Shown piece by piece: positions 1 through 6,392 of a stretch of 6,511 nucleotides of DNA (position 1 is the stretch's first letter; each line of letters begins with the position of its first letter). The stretch lies in NCBI GenBank assembly GCA_021154515.1, contig JAJKIL010000441.1, positions 1 to 6,511 of the forward strand, given 5' to 3'. The notes beneath the pieces were generated by a model. It had not been told where the DNA came from and did not search any database. It worked only from the letters and a program-made list of their open reading frames with translations. Source of the DNA: Niastella sp. GTDB taxonomy: Bacteria; Bacteroidota; Bacteroidia; Chitinophagales; Chitinophagaceae. The position numbers and the translations under genes are program-made.

Positions 1-1
1 G

Positions 2-268
2 TTCTTTAAAGATGAAGAGGCCAGCGATATAATGGCGGTGCTGGAAGTAGAAGGGGTATTTGTATCGGGTTTTGATTCAGATATGGACGCCGAGTTAGGT
101 AGATTGCATTTCAGGCAGCGGCTGGGAAAGAACAAATGGGTACCGCAACCAAAAGACGATAAAGACCCTGTATTGATTCCCCTGGGCAATTTGCCTGAAG
201 TATTTTATTCCGAAGTAATATCGGCCATTAAGGCTATTAAAGTGCGTACAGTGAGTGACGCCGGATAA
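2..268 (+). CDS. 3' end of an unrecognised protein (partial)
   Basis: An open frame enters from the left edge and reads FFKDEEASDIMAVLEVEG before continuing to a TAA at 266-268, giving 89 visible codons. An ATG at 32 lies inside this frame, but the frame is open before it, so the gene most likely starts upstream of the window. The visible tail is mixed acidic and basic, without a membrane segment or a motif I can assign. A stretch around residues 30-60 (ELGRLHFRQRL, then KDDKDPVLIPLGNLP) looks like folded soluble protein. It converges on the minus-strand lipoprotein gene, with the inverted repeat at 280-342 between them. I do not recognise the family and assign no function. Confidence 0.6.
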   Translation, partial: FFKDEEASDIMAVLEVEGVFVSGFDSDMDAELGRLHFRQRLGKNKWVPQPKDDKDPVLIPLGNLPEVFYSEVISAIKAIKVRTVSDAG

Positions 269-279
269 AGCGAAGCAGA

Positions 280-342
280 AAGTAAGAGGTAGGAAGTACG
301 AAGCTCGTGAATGTCGCACCTCCTACTTCTTACCTCTTACTT
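280..342. repeat. Inverted repeat between convergent genes (REP-like or bidirectional terminator)
   Basis: The left arm at 280-300 (AAGTAAGAGGTAGGAAGTAC and one G) pairs with the right arm at 322-342 at 19 of 21 positions, with a 21-nt loop. It fills most of the 86-bp gap between two convergent stop codons, where a bidirectional terminator would be useful. Neither side is followed by a strong T-run, so intrinsic termination is not certain. The purine-rich arm resembles dispersed intergenic repeats, so it may instead be a mobile REP-like unit; only one copy lies in this window. Confidence 0.7.
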
Positions 343-354
343 CATAAGCTAAAA

Positions 355-2544
355 TTACTTACGCGTATAGGTTTTAAAATAACCACATTCCCTGATCGCT
401 TCTTTATAAAACTGCGTGTTGGCGTATTGTTTTAATGATACAAACCCATTCCAGGCTAAAAAGTCAGGTTGGCTGCCATGATCGCCATCCTGGGAATTTT
501 TACTACTGAAGATCTTTTCATCATAATATTTATTACGCTCACATTTGGCCAGCATAAAATGGCATTTTGCCTTTTGCTCGTCAGTTTTGGCGGCCTTTAA
601 TCCCAGCGTATAATATTTCGTGGCAAGGTCCATACTGCTGGGGGCGTTTTCAAAAAAATTGACTGAATAATAAAAAGGCCCATCCACCTTACTATCATAA
701 AAAGCCCGGGCATTGCCATACCAGGTAATATTGTAATACGCGTTGGCCAGCAGCATGGCATTAGTGTATACATCCGTACCGGCTTTTATTTTATCCTCCA
801 TGTCCTTCATTTTTTTTATCAATGCCAGCTTGGTGTATTTTATTTTTTGCGGCGCTTCATGATCGCAATCATGGCAATCCTGCAAACGTCCCGTAAAGGG
901 ATTGCCCGGCAATACATCTGTAAGTGCGGCTGCTTCTAATTTTGCAATAGCCTCGCTTAAATTCTCTTTATAAACTAATTGGATGGCCTGGTATTCGAGC
1001 AGGTCGTTCACCGTTAAAGGGTACTGTTTGGCATATAATGCTTCGTAAGGCGTTTTATTGGGTTTGTTCAGGAAGCTCTTCATGGCTTCTATGTTTTTCT
1101 CATCTTCATAAAATTCCTTGTAGTTATTAAAGCAAGCCGCTTTAACAAGCTCCTGTTGATTTTTATATTGTAAAGCCAGCGCTGCTTTTATCGAATTAAT
1201 GGCCGCCTGTTTCCTTACTTCAATTTTTGACTGGTCATTCAGTAACCATTCAAGATCGGGCAGGATGGCTTTTTCCAGTTTGCTATCTGCCCTGGATGTA
1301 CTGGCAACTGTATTCAGTAATTTCAGTATACGCAGTTGTTCCTGTACCGCTTTTTCTTTTGGTAATTTTTTTTCTGCCTGGGCAAAGGAGGCGGCAGCTT
1401 GTTGGGTATTTCCACTACGCATATACAGGTAGCCGGCAGCCATGTGCCACATAGAGGGTTGACTGGTATTACCGGCCTGCGCAATGTGATTGATCAAGTC
1501 GTCCAGTCCGCTGTTAGCAGCATTATTTTCCTCACTATTCACCCCTCTCGCCAGCAAAAGGTTCAGCTTTTCGCTGCGGGGGTTTAGTGCATAGATCTCC
1601 TGGATGGCGCGGTTTTGATCGCCATAAAAAACACCCAGCATCTGCCACAGTGTTGCCTTTTCGTCGTTATTGGCGCATAGGGCCAGCGTAGCCTTCCAGT
1701 CGTTTTCTTCCTGGGGATGAAAACTATAATGGGCTACCGTTTTTAATACATTGGAACCATCGTATACTTTGCTGTAATAGTAATTAGCTTTGGTATAGTT
1801 CTTTAATTTATAGCAGGCTCCGGCAGCATAGGCCATGCTGCGATAATACAGCTCATTTTTGGGGAAGGCTTTTTCATTGTTGTCGAAAAAGCTGATCGCT
1901 TTTTGTGCTGAGTCATTGAAGAAATAAGAACGCTCCAGCTGAAACCAGTACCGTTGTTTTAAGAACGGGTCTTTTGCCTGGGTAAATTCCTGTGTCAGTT
2001 TGTTGTTTAACGGCCTGGCATTATAGTAGGGATTTTTTTTCTTTGAATCATAATCCCACTCATACTCGAAATTGTTCACCGCAAATACTTCCGTTTTCTT
2101 GGCCAGTGATAAATAAGTAAGAAAGGCGATTGTCTTTTTATCAGCCTTTTTAAACAACTGGAACGATTGCATACCGGCAGGCAGTGTTTTTAACTTGCCT
2201 GCAGTATAACCAGCAACGCTGTCAATTGATCCCTCAGTAGCAGTGCGTAACAAATATTCCAGCTCGGGACGCGGAGTACCGCTTCCTAAATAAGTAGCCC
2301 AGTCATTTACGTTTGATTCATTAAACCTGGTGTCGTGTTGGGTATCGTGCCCGATACTGTAATAGAAATTCTCGTTAGAATAAAAGAAAGGTTTGTAGCT
2401 GCTGTCTACAAAAGCTTCCGGCGTAAAATTCGATGAGGCGCCTTCTTCTTCCCAATCGCCTGCACAGGCCAGTACAATGCCGGCGCCAACACTAAGTGAA
2501 CTAATTAAGGTTATTGCTAATTTTTTTGAAAATATCTTTTTCAT
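355..2544 (-). CDS. Helical-repeat (TPR-like) predicted lipoprotein, 729 aa
   Basis: Residues 1-26 form a signal peptide (basic MKKIFSKK start, then a hydrophobic stretch) ending in VLAC, so Cys27 is a probable lipidation site. Leu at -2 is not the usual lipobox residue, so plain secretion is possible. AGDWEEE follows the Cys; acidic residues there are compatible with surface export in Bacteroidota, which is inference. The N-terminal part has a distinctive FTPEAFVDSSYKPFFYS (40-56) and GHDTQHDTRFNES (65-77) block. The rest is alpha-helical with TPR-like pairs near 231-262, 366-392 and 594-618. A DCHDC motif at 556-560 could bind metal or form a disulfide. The start codon lies inside the upstream lipoprotein gene (44-bp overlap, different frame), with no Shine-Dalgarno sequence, suggesting translational coupling. 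I know of no function; a scaffold role is only a guess from the repeats. Confidence 0.85.
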   Translation of the reverse strand: MKKIFSKKLAITLISSLSVGAGIVLACAGDWEEEGASSNFTPEAFVDSSYKPFFYSNENFYYSIGHDTQHDTRFNESNVNDWATYLGSGTPRPELEYLLRTATEGSIDSVAGYTAGKLKTLPAGMQSFQLFKKADKKTIAFLTYLSLAKKTEVFAVNNFEYEWDYDSKKKNPYYNARPLNNKLTQEFTQAKDPFLKQRYWFQLERSYFFNDSAQKAISFFDNNEKAFPKNELYYRSMAYAAGACYKLKNYTKANYYYSKVYDGSNVLKTVAHYSFHPQEENDWKATLALCANNDEKATLWQMLGVFYGDQNRAIQEIYALNPRSEKLNLLLARGVNSEENNAANSGLDDLINHIAQAGNTSQPSMWHMAAGYLYMRSGNTQQAAASFAQAEKKLPKEKAVQEQLRILKLLNTVASTSRADSKLEKAILPDLEWLLNDQSKIEVRKQAAINSIKAALALQYKNQQELVKAACFNNYKEFYEDEKNIEAMKSFLNKPNKTPYEALYAKQYPLTVNDLLEYQAIQLVYKENLSEAIAKLEAAALTDVLPGNPFTGRLQDCHDCDHEAPQKIKYTKLALIKKMKDMEDKIKAGTDVYTNAMLLANAYYNITWYGNARAFYDSKVDGPFYYSVNFFENAPSSMDLATKYYTLGLKAAKTDEQKAKCHFMLAKCERNKYYDEKIFSSKNSQDGDHGSQPDFLAWNGFVSLKQYANTQFYKEAIRECGYFKTYTRK

Positions 2545-3514
2545 ATTGAATGAGGTTAGTGCTATCGAGGTCGTAGAAGATCAGTTTACCGATGCGGTGA
2601 TTGGTGTATTGGTTTATTTGTGTTGTAATATCAAGCAGGTCTTCAGCCGGTACATGCTCCCCTTTTACCTCATCACCCTGCTTAAAATAATAACCTGCCT
2701 TGAAGCAGGCACGCAGCGCCCTGTACCGGTTGCCGGTTAAATTAGTAAAGTTGCTGTCATTTTCAAATTGTGTCAGGTTAATTTTATTTAACAGATCAAT
2801 CACTTTGCCATCACGCATTTGAAGTCCCCAGCTAAATAACGGGAGGGCAACCTGCAATGGTAAAGGATAAGACTTTATATAAGCGTTATACCGGTTGGCA
2901 ATCGATCGTTCGTAAATGGAATTGTTGTTATCGCCATTGATAGCGCCCATGTTGTAATACATCAAAACGCCATAACTAACAGGCGGCATGCCCATTCTTT
3001 CCTTGTATTTCACTTGGTGAAGGCGAATGGTAGCCGAAATTTTTTGGTTGGAAATAGTTTGGTATTGCCGAATGAATTGAAAGAATTTATCCCGGGTGTG
3101 TTCTGTCCAGTCACAATCGAATTGTATTTCCGGTGTAGTGAGGTGCTGTGATTGATTAATTTGTGTAACCAGGTGAAATACATTCGCGGCCAAAGATGGC
3201 ACATCGGCAATTGGTAACCGGTCAAATGTTCTGTTTTTTATGAATATGACCGGGATTACCCGGTATTGGTTTATTGATGAGTCAAGCTGAATGGGTGATA
3301 CGGGGGCTGGTTGAGTGGCTTCGGGTTTAAGATCAATATCAAAATAACGAACGTACAGTGTGTCAACTGCCTCTTTCCGTAATACGTTTTGTTCATAGCC
3401 ATTCAGGGCGAACTGTGTTCTCCAGTAATAGAATGAGATTGGCCGCTTGTGTTGTTGTTGACAGGCTGCCAGCAACAATACTAAGAACCAACATGGCCAC
3501 CAGTGCTTTTTCAT
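2501..3514 (-). CDS. Predicted lipoprotein with TIM-barrel-like, possibly glycoside-hydrolase-like fold, 337 aa
   Basis: Residues 1-17 are a short signal peptide (MKKHWWPCWFLVLLLAA) ending in a textbook lipobox, LAAC, with Cys18 as the lipidation site. The mature part shows about eight beta-strand-like segments in sequence: SFYYWR (27-32), LYVRYFDIDL (53-62), RVIPVIFI (85-92), IQFDCDW (130-136), ISATIRLHQV (159-168), YGVLMYYNMG (181-190), VALPLFSWG (222-230) and KLIFYDLD (310-317). That order suggests a (beta/alpha)8 barrel. The fourth strand carries FDCDWTE, with Asp133, Asp135 and Glu137, which recalls the acidic strand-4 motif of GH18-like enzymes but does not match it exactly. The gene lies 40 bp after the methyltransferase stop and overlaps the next gene by 44 bp. 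No Shine-Dalgarno sequence precedes the ATG. A cell-envelope glycan-related role is inference; no family is certain. Confidence 0.85.
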   Translation of the reverse strand: MKKHWWPCWFLVLLLAACQQQHKRPISFYYWRTQFALNGYEQNVLRKEAVDTLYVRYFDIDLKPEATQPAPVSPIQLDSSINQYRVIPVIFIKNRTFDRLPIADVPSLAANVFHLVTQINQSQHLTTPEIQFDCDWTEHTRDKFFQFIRQYQTISNQKISATIRLHQVKYKERMGMPPVSYGVLMYYNMGAINGDNNNSIYERSIANRYNAYIKSYPLPLQVALPLFSWGLQMRDGKVIDLLNKINLTQFENDSNFTNLTGNRYRALRACFKAGYYFKQGDEVKGEHVPAEDLLDITTQINQYTNHRIGKLIFYDLDSTNLIQYEKDIFKKISNNLN

Positions 3515-3554
3515 TAATGGGGGTTAAGAAATAACGGCCCGAAGGTAAGACGGG

Positions 3555-5147
3555 TTACGCTTTCACCCCAATCAAAAACATAGTGGTTACTGGGTAATCT
3601 AATGGAACCAGCTCATTGTTATTCAGGGAAAATAATTCAGTTTTACCCTTCCAGCGGTTATTCACGATCCAGTCATTGGTAAAAGCCTTCGATGAAGGAT
3701 GAATGGTAAAGCCCGCCTGCTGCAAATGACTTTTCCATTCTGAAAGATCCCAGAAGCAGAAAGTTTCGTGCATTTCGCTTTGCCAGTTATCAGTATAATC
3801 TTTCCGGCTCAGGAATTCCATGGCATCGTGCAAGCTGGTTACAATGTAATTTTTATTGTTGATGGTAGTGGTGGAGTAATTCAACACATACCCTTCTTTA
3901 TGTCTGAAGTCGCGCGCAAAGCGCAGGAACCGAGCATAGGTTGATAGCTGGGTGAGGTAATGAGAGAATGCTGTTTTATCTTCGATTACTTTATAAGGAT
4001 CCTCGTTACTGCCATCTGTATCGTTCAACCATAAATAAATGATTTGGTCCTTGTTTTCCGGACCTACTACATCGCGGTTGATCCAAACGCCGCCGGGCGC
4101 CAGTTCTGCATACCGGTTCTGAATAAATTGTAACAGATCGGCACGGCTTCCATACGATTCAATTTCGTGGGTAAGCGAAGACGTATGAATGGTGTTCATG
4201 CTATTGGGTTCAAACACCAGACCGGTTACTGCATTTTTTTGCGAGAAGAAAACAAACGGGTTCACAAACTCGCCGTTTTCCTTCCGTTGCTGGCAAAGCA
4301 CATATAAATAACGCGAAACCTCAATGCCATAAAAGTCTGATTCGCGCAGGCGTTCATCTTTACAGGCCAGTTTTATCCAGGAACCAACGGCGCAACCAAT
4401 ATCGCCAATACGGCCGGGTTGAATAAAGTGGGCGGTGTCATGGTATTTCATTTCGGCAATGTCATCCATTTGCCGTACGTAAACATTATAGTCGCGGGTT
4501 TCGGTTAAATCACCGTCGCTGCTGATCATGGCATCCCTGAAAAGCATTTGTACTTTTTCGCCCCGTTTGTATTTCAGCCAAACGTTGTATGCCGACGTAT
4601 GCATATGTTGTTGTACGAATGGGTCTTTTTGCCATTGGCTGCTTTTGGCAATCTGCTCTACCACATCCCAGGGCAAGGGCGAATGGTGTTGCCAGGTAGC
4701 CATATCCTGCAACTCAGCCGGTAGTATAGTAAAGCCAAGGTGGTGATACATGTTCAGAACCGGTGTGGAACAAATAACTATCGTATTGTTTGGCGTGCAA
4801 TGGAACTGCCCCTCACTGTCGTGCTGAATGCGCTTGAGCGTGTACTCCGCAAAATTGGGCACATACCCAACATCGTCAATGCCATACATATAAGTGGGAA
4901 CGTCCAGTTCATTCCCAAAGGCTTCGATGGTAATGGCGCGCAAATAAAACGGCAGGGGATTACGGCGGGTGTTGGAGTGGTTGGCTGACGTAACGGCAAA
5001 TAATACTGCCTCAATTTTTTGATTGCTGCCAATAGGTTTACCAAATACATCCTTTTCGTTTTCCAGCCCGTTTTTAATAAGACCCTGAATATAGCGAAAC
5101 TGGAATTGGGTAAGGAGCTGGTGGCGACCGGGAATCAACAGGTACAT
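3555..5147 (-). CDS. Degenerate NMN-adenylyltransferase-like domain fused to class I SAM methyltransferase, 530 aa
   Basis: Two domains are visible. Residues 1-145 resemble NadM-type adenylyltransferases: LIPGRHQLLTQFQ (4-16) sits where the GRFQPFHxGH motif belongs, TSANHSNTRRNPLPFYLR (53-70) matches the GSAxxSxTxxNPF block, and ICSTPVLNMYHHLGF (125-139) matches the SxNPLVxxLFxxxGY block. Both histidines of HxGH are replaced (TQFQ), so adenylyl transfer is doubtful and nucleotide binding more likely. Residues 247-375 are a Rossmann methyltransferase: motif I IGDIGCAVGSW (247-257), acidic end of strand 2 YGIEV (Glu276), TIHTSSLTHEIESYG (319-333), and LAPGGVWINRDVVGPE (349-364). The substrate is unknown. 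An in-frame ATG at 5267 would add 40 residues, but that extension overlaps the divergent gene and its promoter and looks non-native; MYLLIPGRHQ is the natural N-terminus. It is the first gene of the probable minus-strand operon, with an operator-like half-site just upstream. Confidence 0.85.
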   Translation of the reverse strand: MYLLIPGRHQLLTQFQFRYIQGLIKNGLENEKDVFGKPIGSNQKIEAVLFAVTSANHSNTRRNPLPFYLRAITIEAFGNELDVPTYMYGIDDVGYVPNFAEYTLKRIQHDSEGQFHCTPNNTIVICSTPVLNMYHHLGFTILPAELQDMATWQHHSPLPWDVVEQIAKSSQWQKDPFVQQHMHTSAYNVWLKYKRGEKVQMLFRDAMISSDGDLTETRDYNVYVRQMDDIAEMKYHDTAHFIQPGRIGDIGCAVGSWIKLACKDERLRESDFYGIEVSRYLYVLCQQRKENGEFVNPFVFFSQKNAVTGLVFEPNSMNTIHTSSLTHEIESYGSRADLLQFIQNRYAELAPGGVWINRDVVGPENKDQIIYLWLNDTDGSNEDPYKVIEDKTAFSHYLTQLSTYARFLRFARDFRHKEGYVLNYSTTTINNKNYIVTSLHDAMEFLSRKDYTDNWQSEMHETFCFWDLSEWKSHLQQAGFTIHPSSKAFTNDWIVNNRWKGKTELFSLNNNELVPLDYPVTTMFLIGVKA

Positions 5148-5155
5148 GAAACTGA

Positions 5156-5176
5156 TTTGCGTTAAAGATACAGTTT
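5156..5176. promoter_or_regulatory. Candidate operator with one intact half-site, between the divergent genes
   Basis: TTTGCGT at 5156-5162 is followed by a 7-nt AT-rich spacer and ACAGTTT, where the sites at 6339 and 6389 have ACGCAAA. Read on the minus strand, GTATCTTTAACGCAAA here aligns with GTATAAATAACGCAAA in the site at 6389-6409, 13 of 16 identical. It ends 8 bp before the methyltransferase start codon, so a bound protein would block that gene's promoter or start. The minus-strand TATCTTTA inside the site could be a weak -7 element (consensus TAnnTTTG), without a clear -33 partner. The right arm is poor, so binding is uncertain. Confidence 0.5.
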
Positions 5177-5188
5177 GACACCGATAGC

Positions 5189-5218
5189 TTGGTACTACCA
5201 CCGAAAGTTTTATATTGC
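5189..5218 (+). promoter_or_regulatory. Weak candidate Bacteroidota promoter for the NrtR-like gene
   Basis: TTGG at 5189-5192 and TATATTGC at 5211-5218 approximate the Bacteroidota -33 (TTTG) and -7 (TAnnTTTG) elements with an 18-bp gap. Transcription would begin close to the ATG at 5224, giving a very short leader or none. An 11-bp odd palindrome, TGGTACTACCA (5190-5200), overlaps the -33 element and could be an operator, but it is short enough to be chance. Confidence 0.3.
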
Positions 5219-5223
5219 AGCCC

Positions 5224-5916
5224 ATGTCAGTATCCGGTTCAGAGATCAAAGTTGCAGTAGACGCCATCGTATTCGGCTATTCCAAAAACGAAGGCGTATC
5301 CATTCTGCTTATTCAACGGAAATACCCCCCATTTAAAAATATGTGGGCTATACCAGGAGGCTTTGTACTGCCCGATGAGTCACTGGAAGAGGCAGTACGC
5401 CGCGAATTGGTGGAGGAAACCGGCATTGAGGTGAATTACCTGGAACAATTGTACACTTTTGGCGAACCAGACCGCGACCCTCGTAAACGGGTAATCTCCA
5501 TTGCCTATTTTGCCCTGGTAAAAAGCGCCCAGTTTCAGCAGTTAAAAGCCAGTACCGATGCCGAGAATGCACAATGGTTCAATTTTAAATCCCTGCCTTC
5601 GCTGGCCTTTGATCATAAAAAAATACTGAACATGGCCATTGAGCGGGTGCGCACCAAGATCCGCTATCAGCCAATTGGGTTTGAATTGCTCGATCGTAAA
5701 TTCCCATTTTCCGACCTGGAAAAATTATACATTACCCTGCTCGACCGCGATATAGACCGCCGCAACTTCTCCAAAAAAATGCTGGCCCTTGGTATACTCG
5801 ATGAAACCAATGAGTATGCGAAGTCTGAAGGAAAGGGCCGCCCTAGCAAAATGTATCAGTTCAATAAAAAACGTTATCAGGAACTGGTGAAAGAGGGGAT
5901 TAATTTTGAGGTGTAA
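5224..5916 (+). CDS. nrtR: NrtR-family regulator: Nudix domain plus C-terminal winged helix, 230 aa
   Basis: Residues 1-145 are a Nudix domain with a complete Nudix box: Gly46, x5, Glu52, x7, then RELVEETGI (60-68), matching GX5EX7REUXEEXGU. It is preceded by WAIPGG (41-46), as in ADP-ribose pyrophosphatase-like members. Residues 153-225 match the NrtR winged helix: FELLDRKFPFSDLEKLY (153-169), DIDRRNFSKKMLALGIL (176-192) and GRPSKMYQF (205-213). NrtR proteins repress NAD biosynthesis or salvage genes and respond to ADP-ribose; the Bacteroides relative AraR responds to L-arabinose. The intact box means hydrolase activity may survive, unlike in NrtR members with a decayed box. It is divergent from the NMNAT-like methyltransferase and upstream of an adenylyltransferase gene, which favours a nucleotide or NAD signal, though a sugar is not excluded. 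An in-frame TTG at 5215 adds only three residues; ATG 5224 is preferred. Confidence 0.9.
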   Translation: MSVSGSEIKVAVDAIVFGYSKNEGVSILLIQRKYPPFKNMWAIPGGFVLPDESLEEAVRRELVEETGIEVNYLEQLYTFGEPDRDPRKRVISIAYFALVKSAQFQQLKASTDAENAQWFNFKSLPSLAFDHKKILNMAIERVRTKIRYQPIGFELLDRKFPFSDLEKLYITLLDRDIDRRNFSKKMLALGILDETNEYAKSEGKGRPSKMYQFNKKRYQELVKEGINFEV

Positions 5917-5949
5917 TAGAGGCAAAATCATTTTACCCTTCCTAATCCA

Positions 5950-5975
5950 TTCAAAAATCAGCATTGGTTTTTGAA
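5950..5975. repeat. Short AT-rich inverted repeat after the NrtR-like gene
   Basis: TTCAAAAA at 5950-5957 is the exact reverse complement of TTTTTGAA at 5968-5975, with a 10-nt loop. It begins 33 bp after the stop of the NrtR-like gene and is a possible weak terminator, but the stem is almost all A-T and no T-run follows. It also overlaps the first unit of the 21-bp array, whose composition makes such pairs likely. Confidence 0.35.
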
Positions 5976-6116
5976 AAAACAGTTCTTGTTATTTAAAAAA
6001 CAGCGTCTGTTTTTCAAAAAGAATCTAATATTTTTAAAAAGTATGACCATTCTTTTCAACCACCAGAACGTTCTTTTAAAAAAAACGGCCATTTAATTAA
6101 AAAGAATCTTCATCTG

Positions 6117-6144
6117 ATTGAAAAAGCTGTTCAGCTTTTTCAAT
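6117..6144. repeat. Perfect 13-bp-armed inverted repeat inside the 21-bp array
   Basis: ATTGAAAAAGCTG (6117-6129) is followed by TT and then by its exact reverse complement at 6132-6144. It spans the end of unit 8 and most of unit 9. As RNA it would fold into an about 11-bp stem with a small loop, and a T-run (6157-6161) follows 12 bp later, so it could serve as a terminator for read-through from the NrtR-like gene. Confidence 0.6.
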
Positions 6145-6193
6145 GAACAGTTCTTGTTTTTAAATAGAAATACCTTTTTTTTAAATAAAGTCT

Positions 6194-6213
6194 TTTTCTT
6201 TTTAAAAAGAAAA
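6194..6213. repeat. 20-bp perfect palindrome TTTTCTTTTTAAAAAGAAAA
   Basis: The sequence is its own reverse complement, centred between 6203 and 6204, at the end of the 21-bp array (unit 12 into unit 13). With no spacer it cannot form a good RNA hairpin, so if it matters it acts as DNA. Given the T-then-A composition of the array units it may be a by-product. Confidence 0.5.
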
Positions 6214-6336
6214 TTAATTCAGCTCAAACCCCACCAGCACTGTTTATTAAATATACCCAATATCTTAAATTATTTTAAAGCCTTGCCGGTTGAAAATAGG
6301 TAAAGTATATTACCACTGCATTATAAGCTAAAATTT

Positions 6337-6361
6337 ATTTTGCGTGTATTTTACGCAAAAT
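6337..6361. promoter_or_regulatory. Candidate operator 1: ATTTTGCGT-N7-ACGCAAAAT
   Basis: Nine-bp arms at 6337-6345 and 6353-6361 are perfectly complementary around a 7-nt spacer (GTATTTT). The core TTTGCGT-N7-ACGCAAA repeats at 6389-6409, exactly 50 bp downstream centre to centre. It lies directly against the -33 element of the promoter at 6361-6392. The nearby NrtR-like protein is the obvious candidate binder; this assignment is inference. Confidence 0.75.
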
Positions 6362-6392
6362 TTGGAGATTCCAGATACGCGATATAAATTTG
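6361..6392 (+). promoter_or_regulatory. Bacteroidota-type promoter of the adenylyltransferase gene
   Basis: TTTG at 6361-6364 and TAAATTTG at 6385-6392 match the Bacteroidota -33 and -7 consensus (TTTG, TAnnTTTG) exactly, with a 20-bp gap in the accepted range. Transcription would start near 6397-6400, leaving a leader of roughly 10 nt before the ATG at 6410, with no Shine-Dalgarno sequence. Operator 1 touches the -33 element and operator 2 overlaps the -7 element and the start, an arrangement typical of repression. Confidence 0.65.

Larger units (their letters stand above)
5956..6228. repeat. Degenerate 21-bp tandem array, 13 units in strict register
   Basis: Thirteen consecutive 21-bp blocks start at 5956, 5977, 5998, 6019, 6040, 6061, 6082, 6103, 6124, 6145, 6166, 6187 and 6208. 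In 12 of 13 the block ends with TTNAA plus one base (the last has CTCAAA). An approximate consensus is AAACAGTTCTTG followed by TTTTTNAAA. Units 2 and 10 agree at 17 of 21 positions and units 1 and 3 at 16 of 21, so this is a diverged tandem repeat and not just AT-rich DNA. No indel disturbs the register over 273 bp. One frame reads as heptads such as KQFLLFK and EQFLFLN, but has stops at 6094 and 6115 and no start, so coding is unlikely. 21 bp is two helical turns, so each TTNAA faces the same side of the DNA. Function unknown. The flanking 5917-5955 and 6229-6336 show no gene or further structure I can support. Confidence 0.8.

Noticed and set aside
95..319. Minus-strand frame overlapping the first partial gene and the inverted repeat
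   Set aside because: It is antisense to a frame that enters open from the window edge, and its N-terminus would be encoded by the repeat arm; no supporting motif.
344..356. 13-bp ATAAGCTAAAATT, seen again at 6323-6335
   Set aside because: Short, AT-rich and without shared context; probably chance.
4740..5050. Open frames on both strands inside the methyltransferase fusion gene (for example 4740-4988 plus, 4778-5050 minus)
   Set aside because: They lie wholly inside a well-supported gene with recognisable domains and have no motif of their own.
5148..5267. N-terminal extension of the methyltransferase fusion to the ATG at 5267
   Set aside because: The extra 40 residues show no family resemblance, cover the divergent promoter and overlap the NrtR-like gene by 44 bp; the family-like sequence starts at the ATG at 5147.
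5956..6228. CRISPR array
   Set aside because: There is no alternation of identical repeats and unique spacers; the period is only 21 bp, the units are degenerate throughout, and no cas gene is nearby.
6118..6303. A 61-codon open frame starting with TTG in the AT-rich gap
   Set aside because: It begins in the middle of the 21-bp array with no ribosome binding site or promoter, is low-complexity F/L/K/N, and is explained by the repeat period being a multiple of three.
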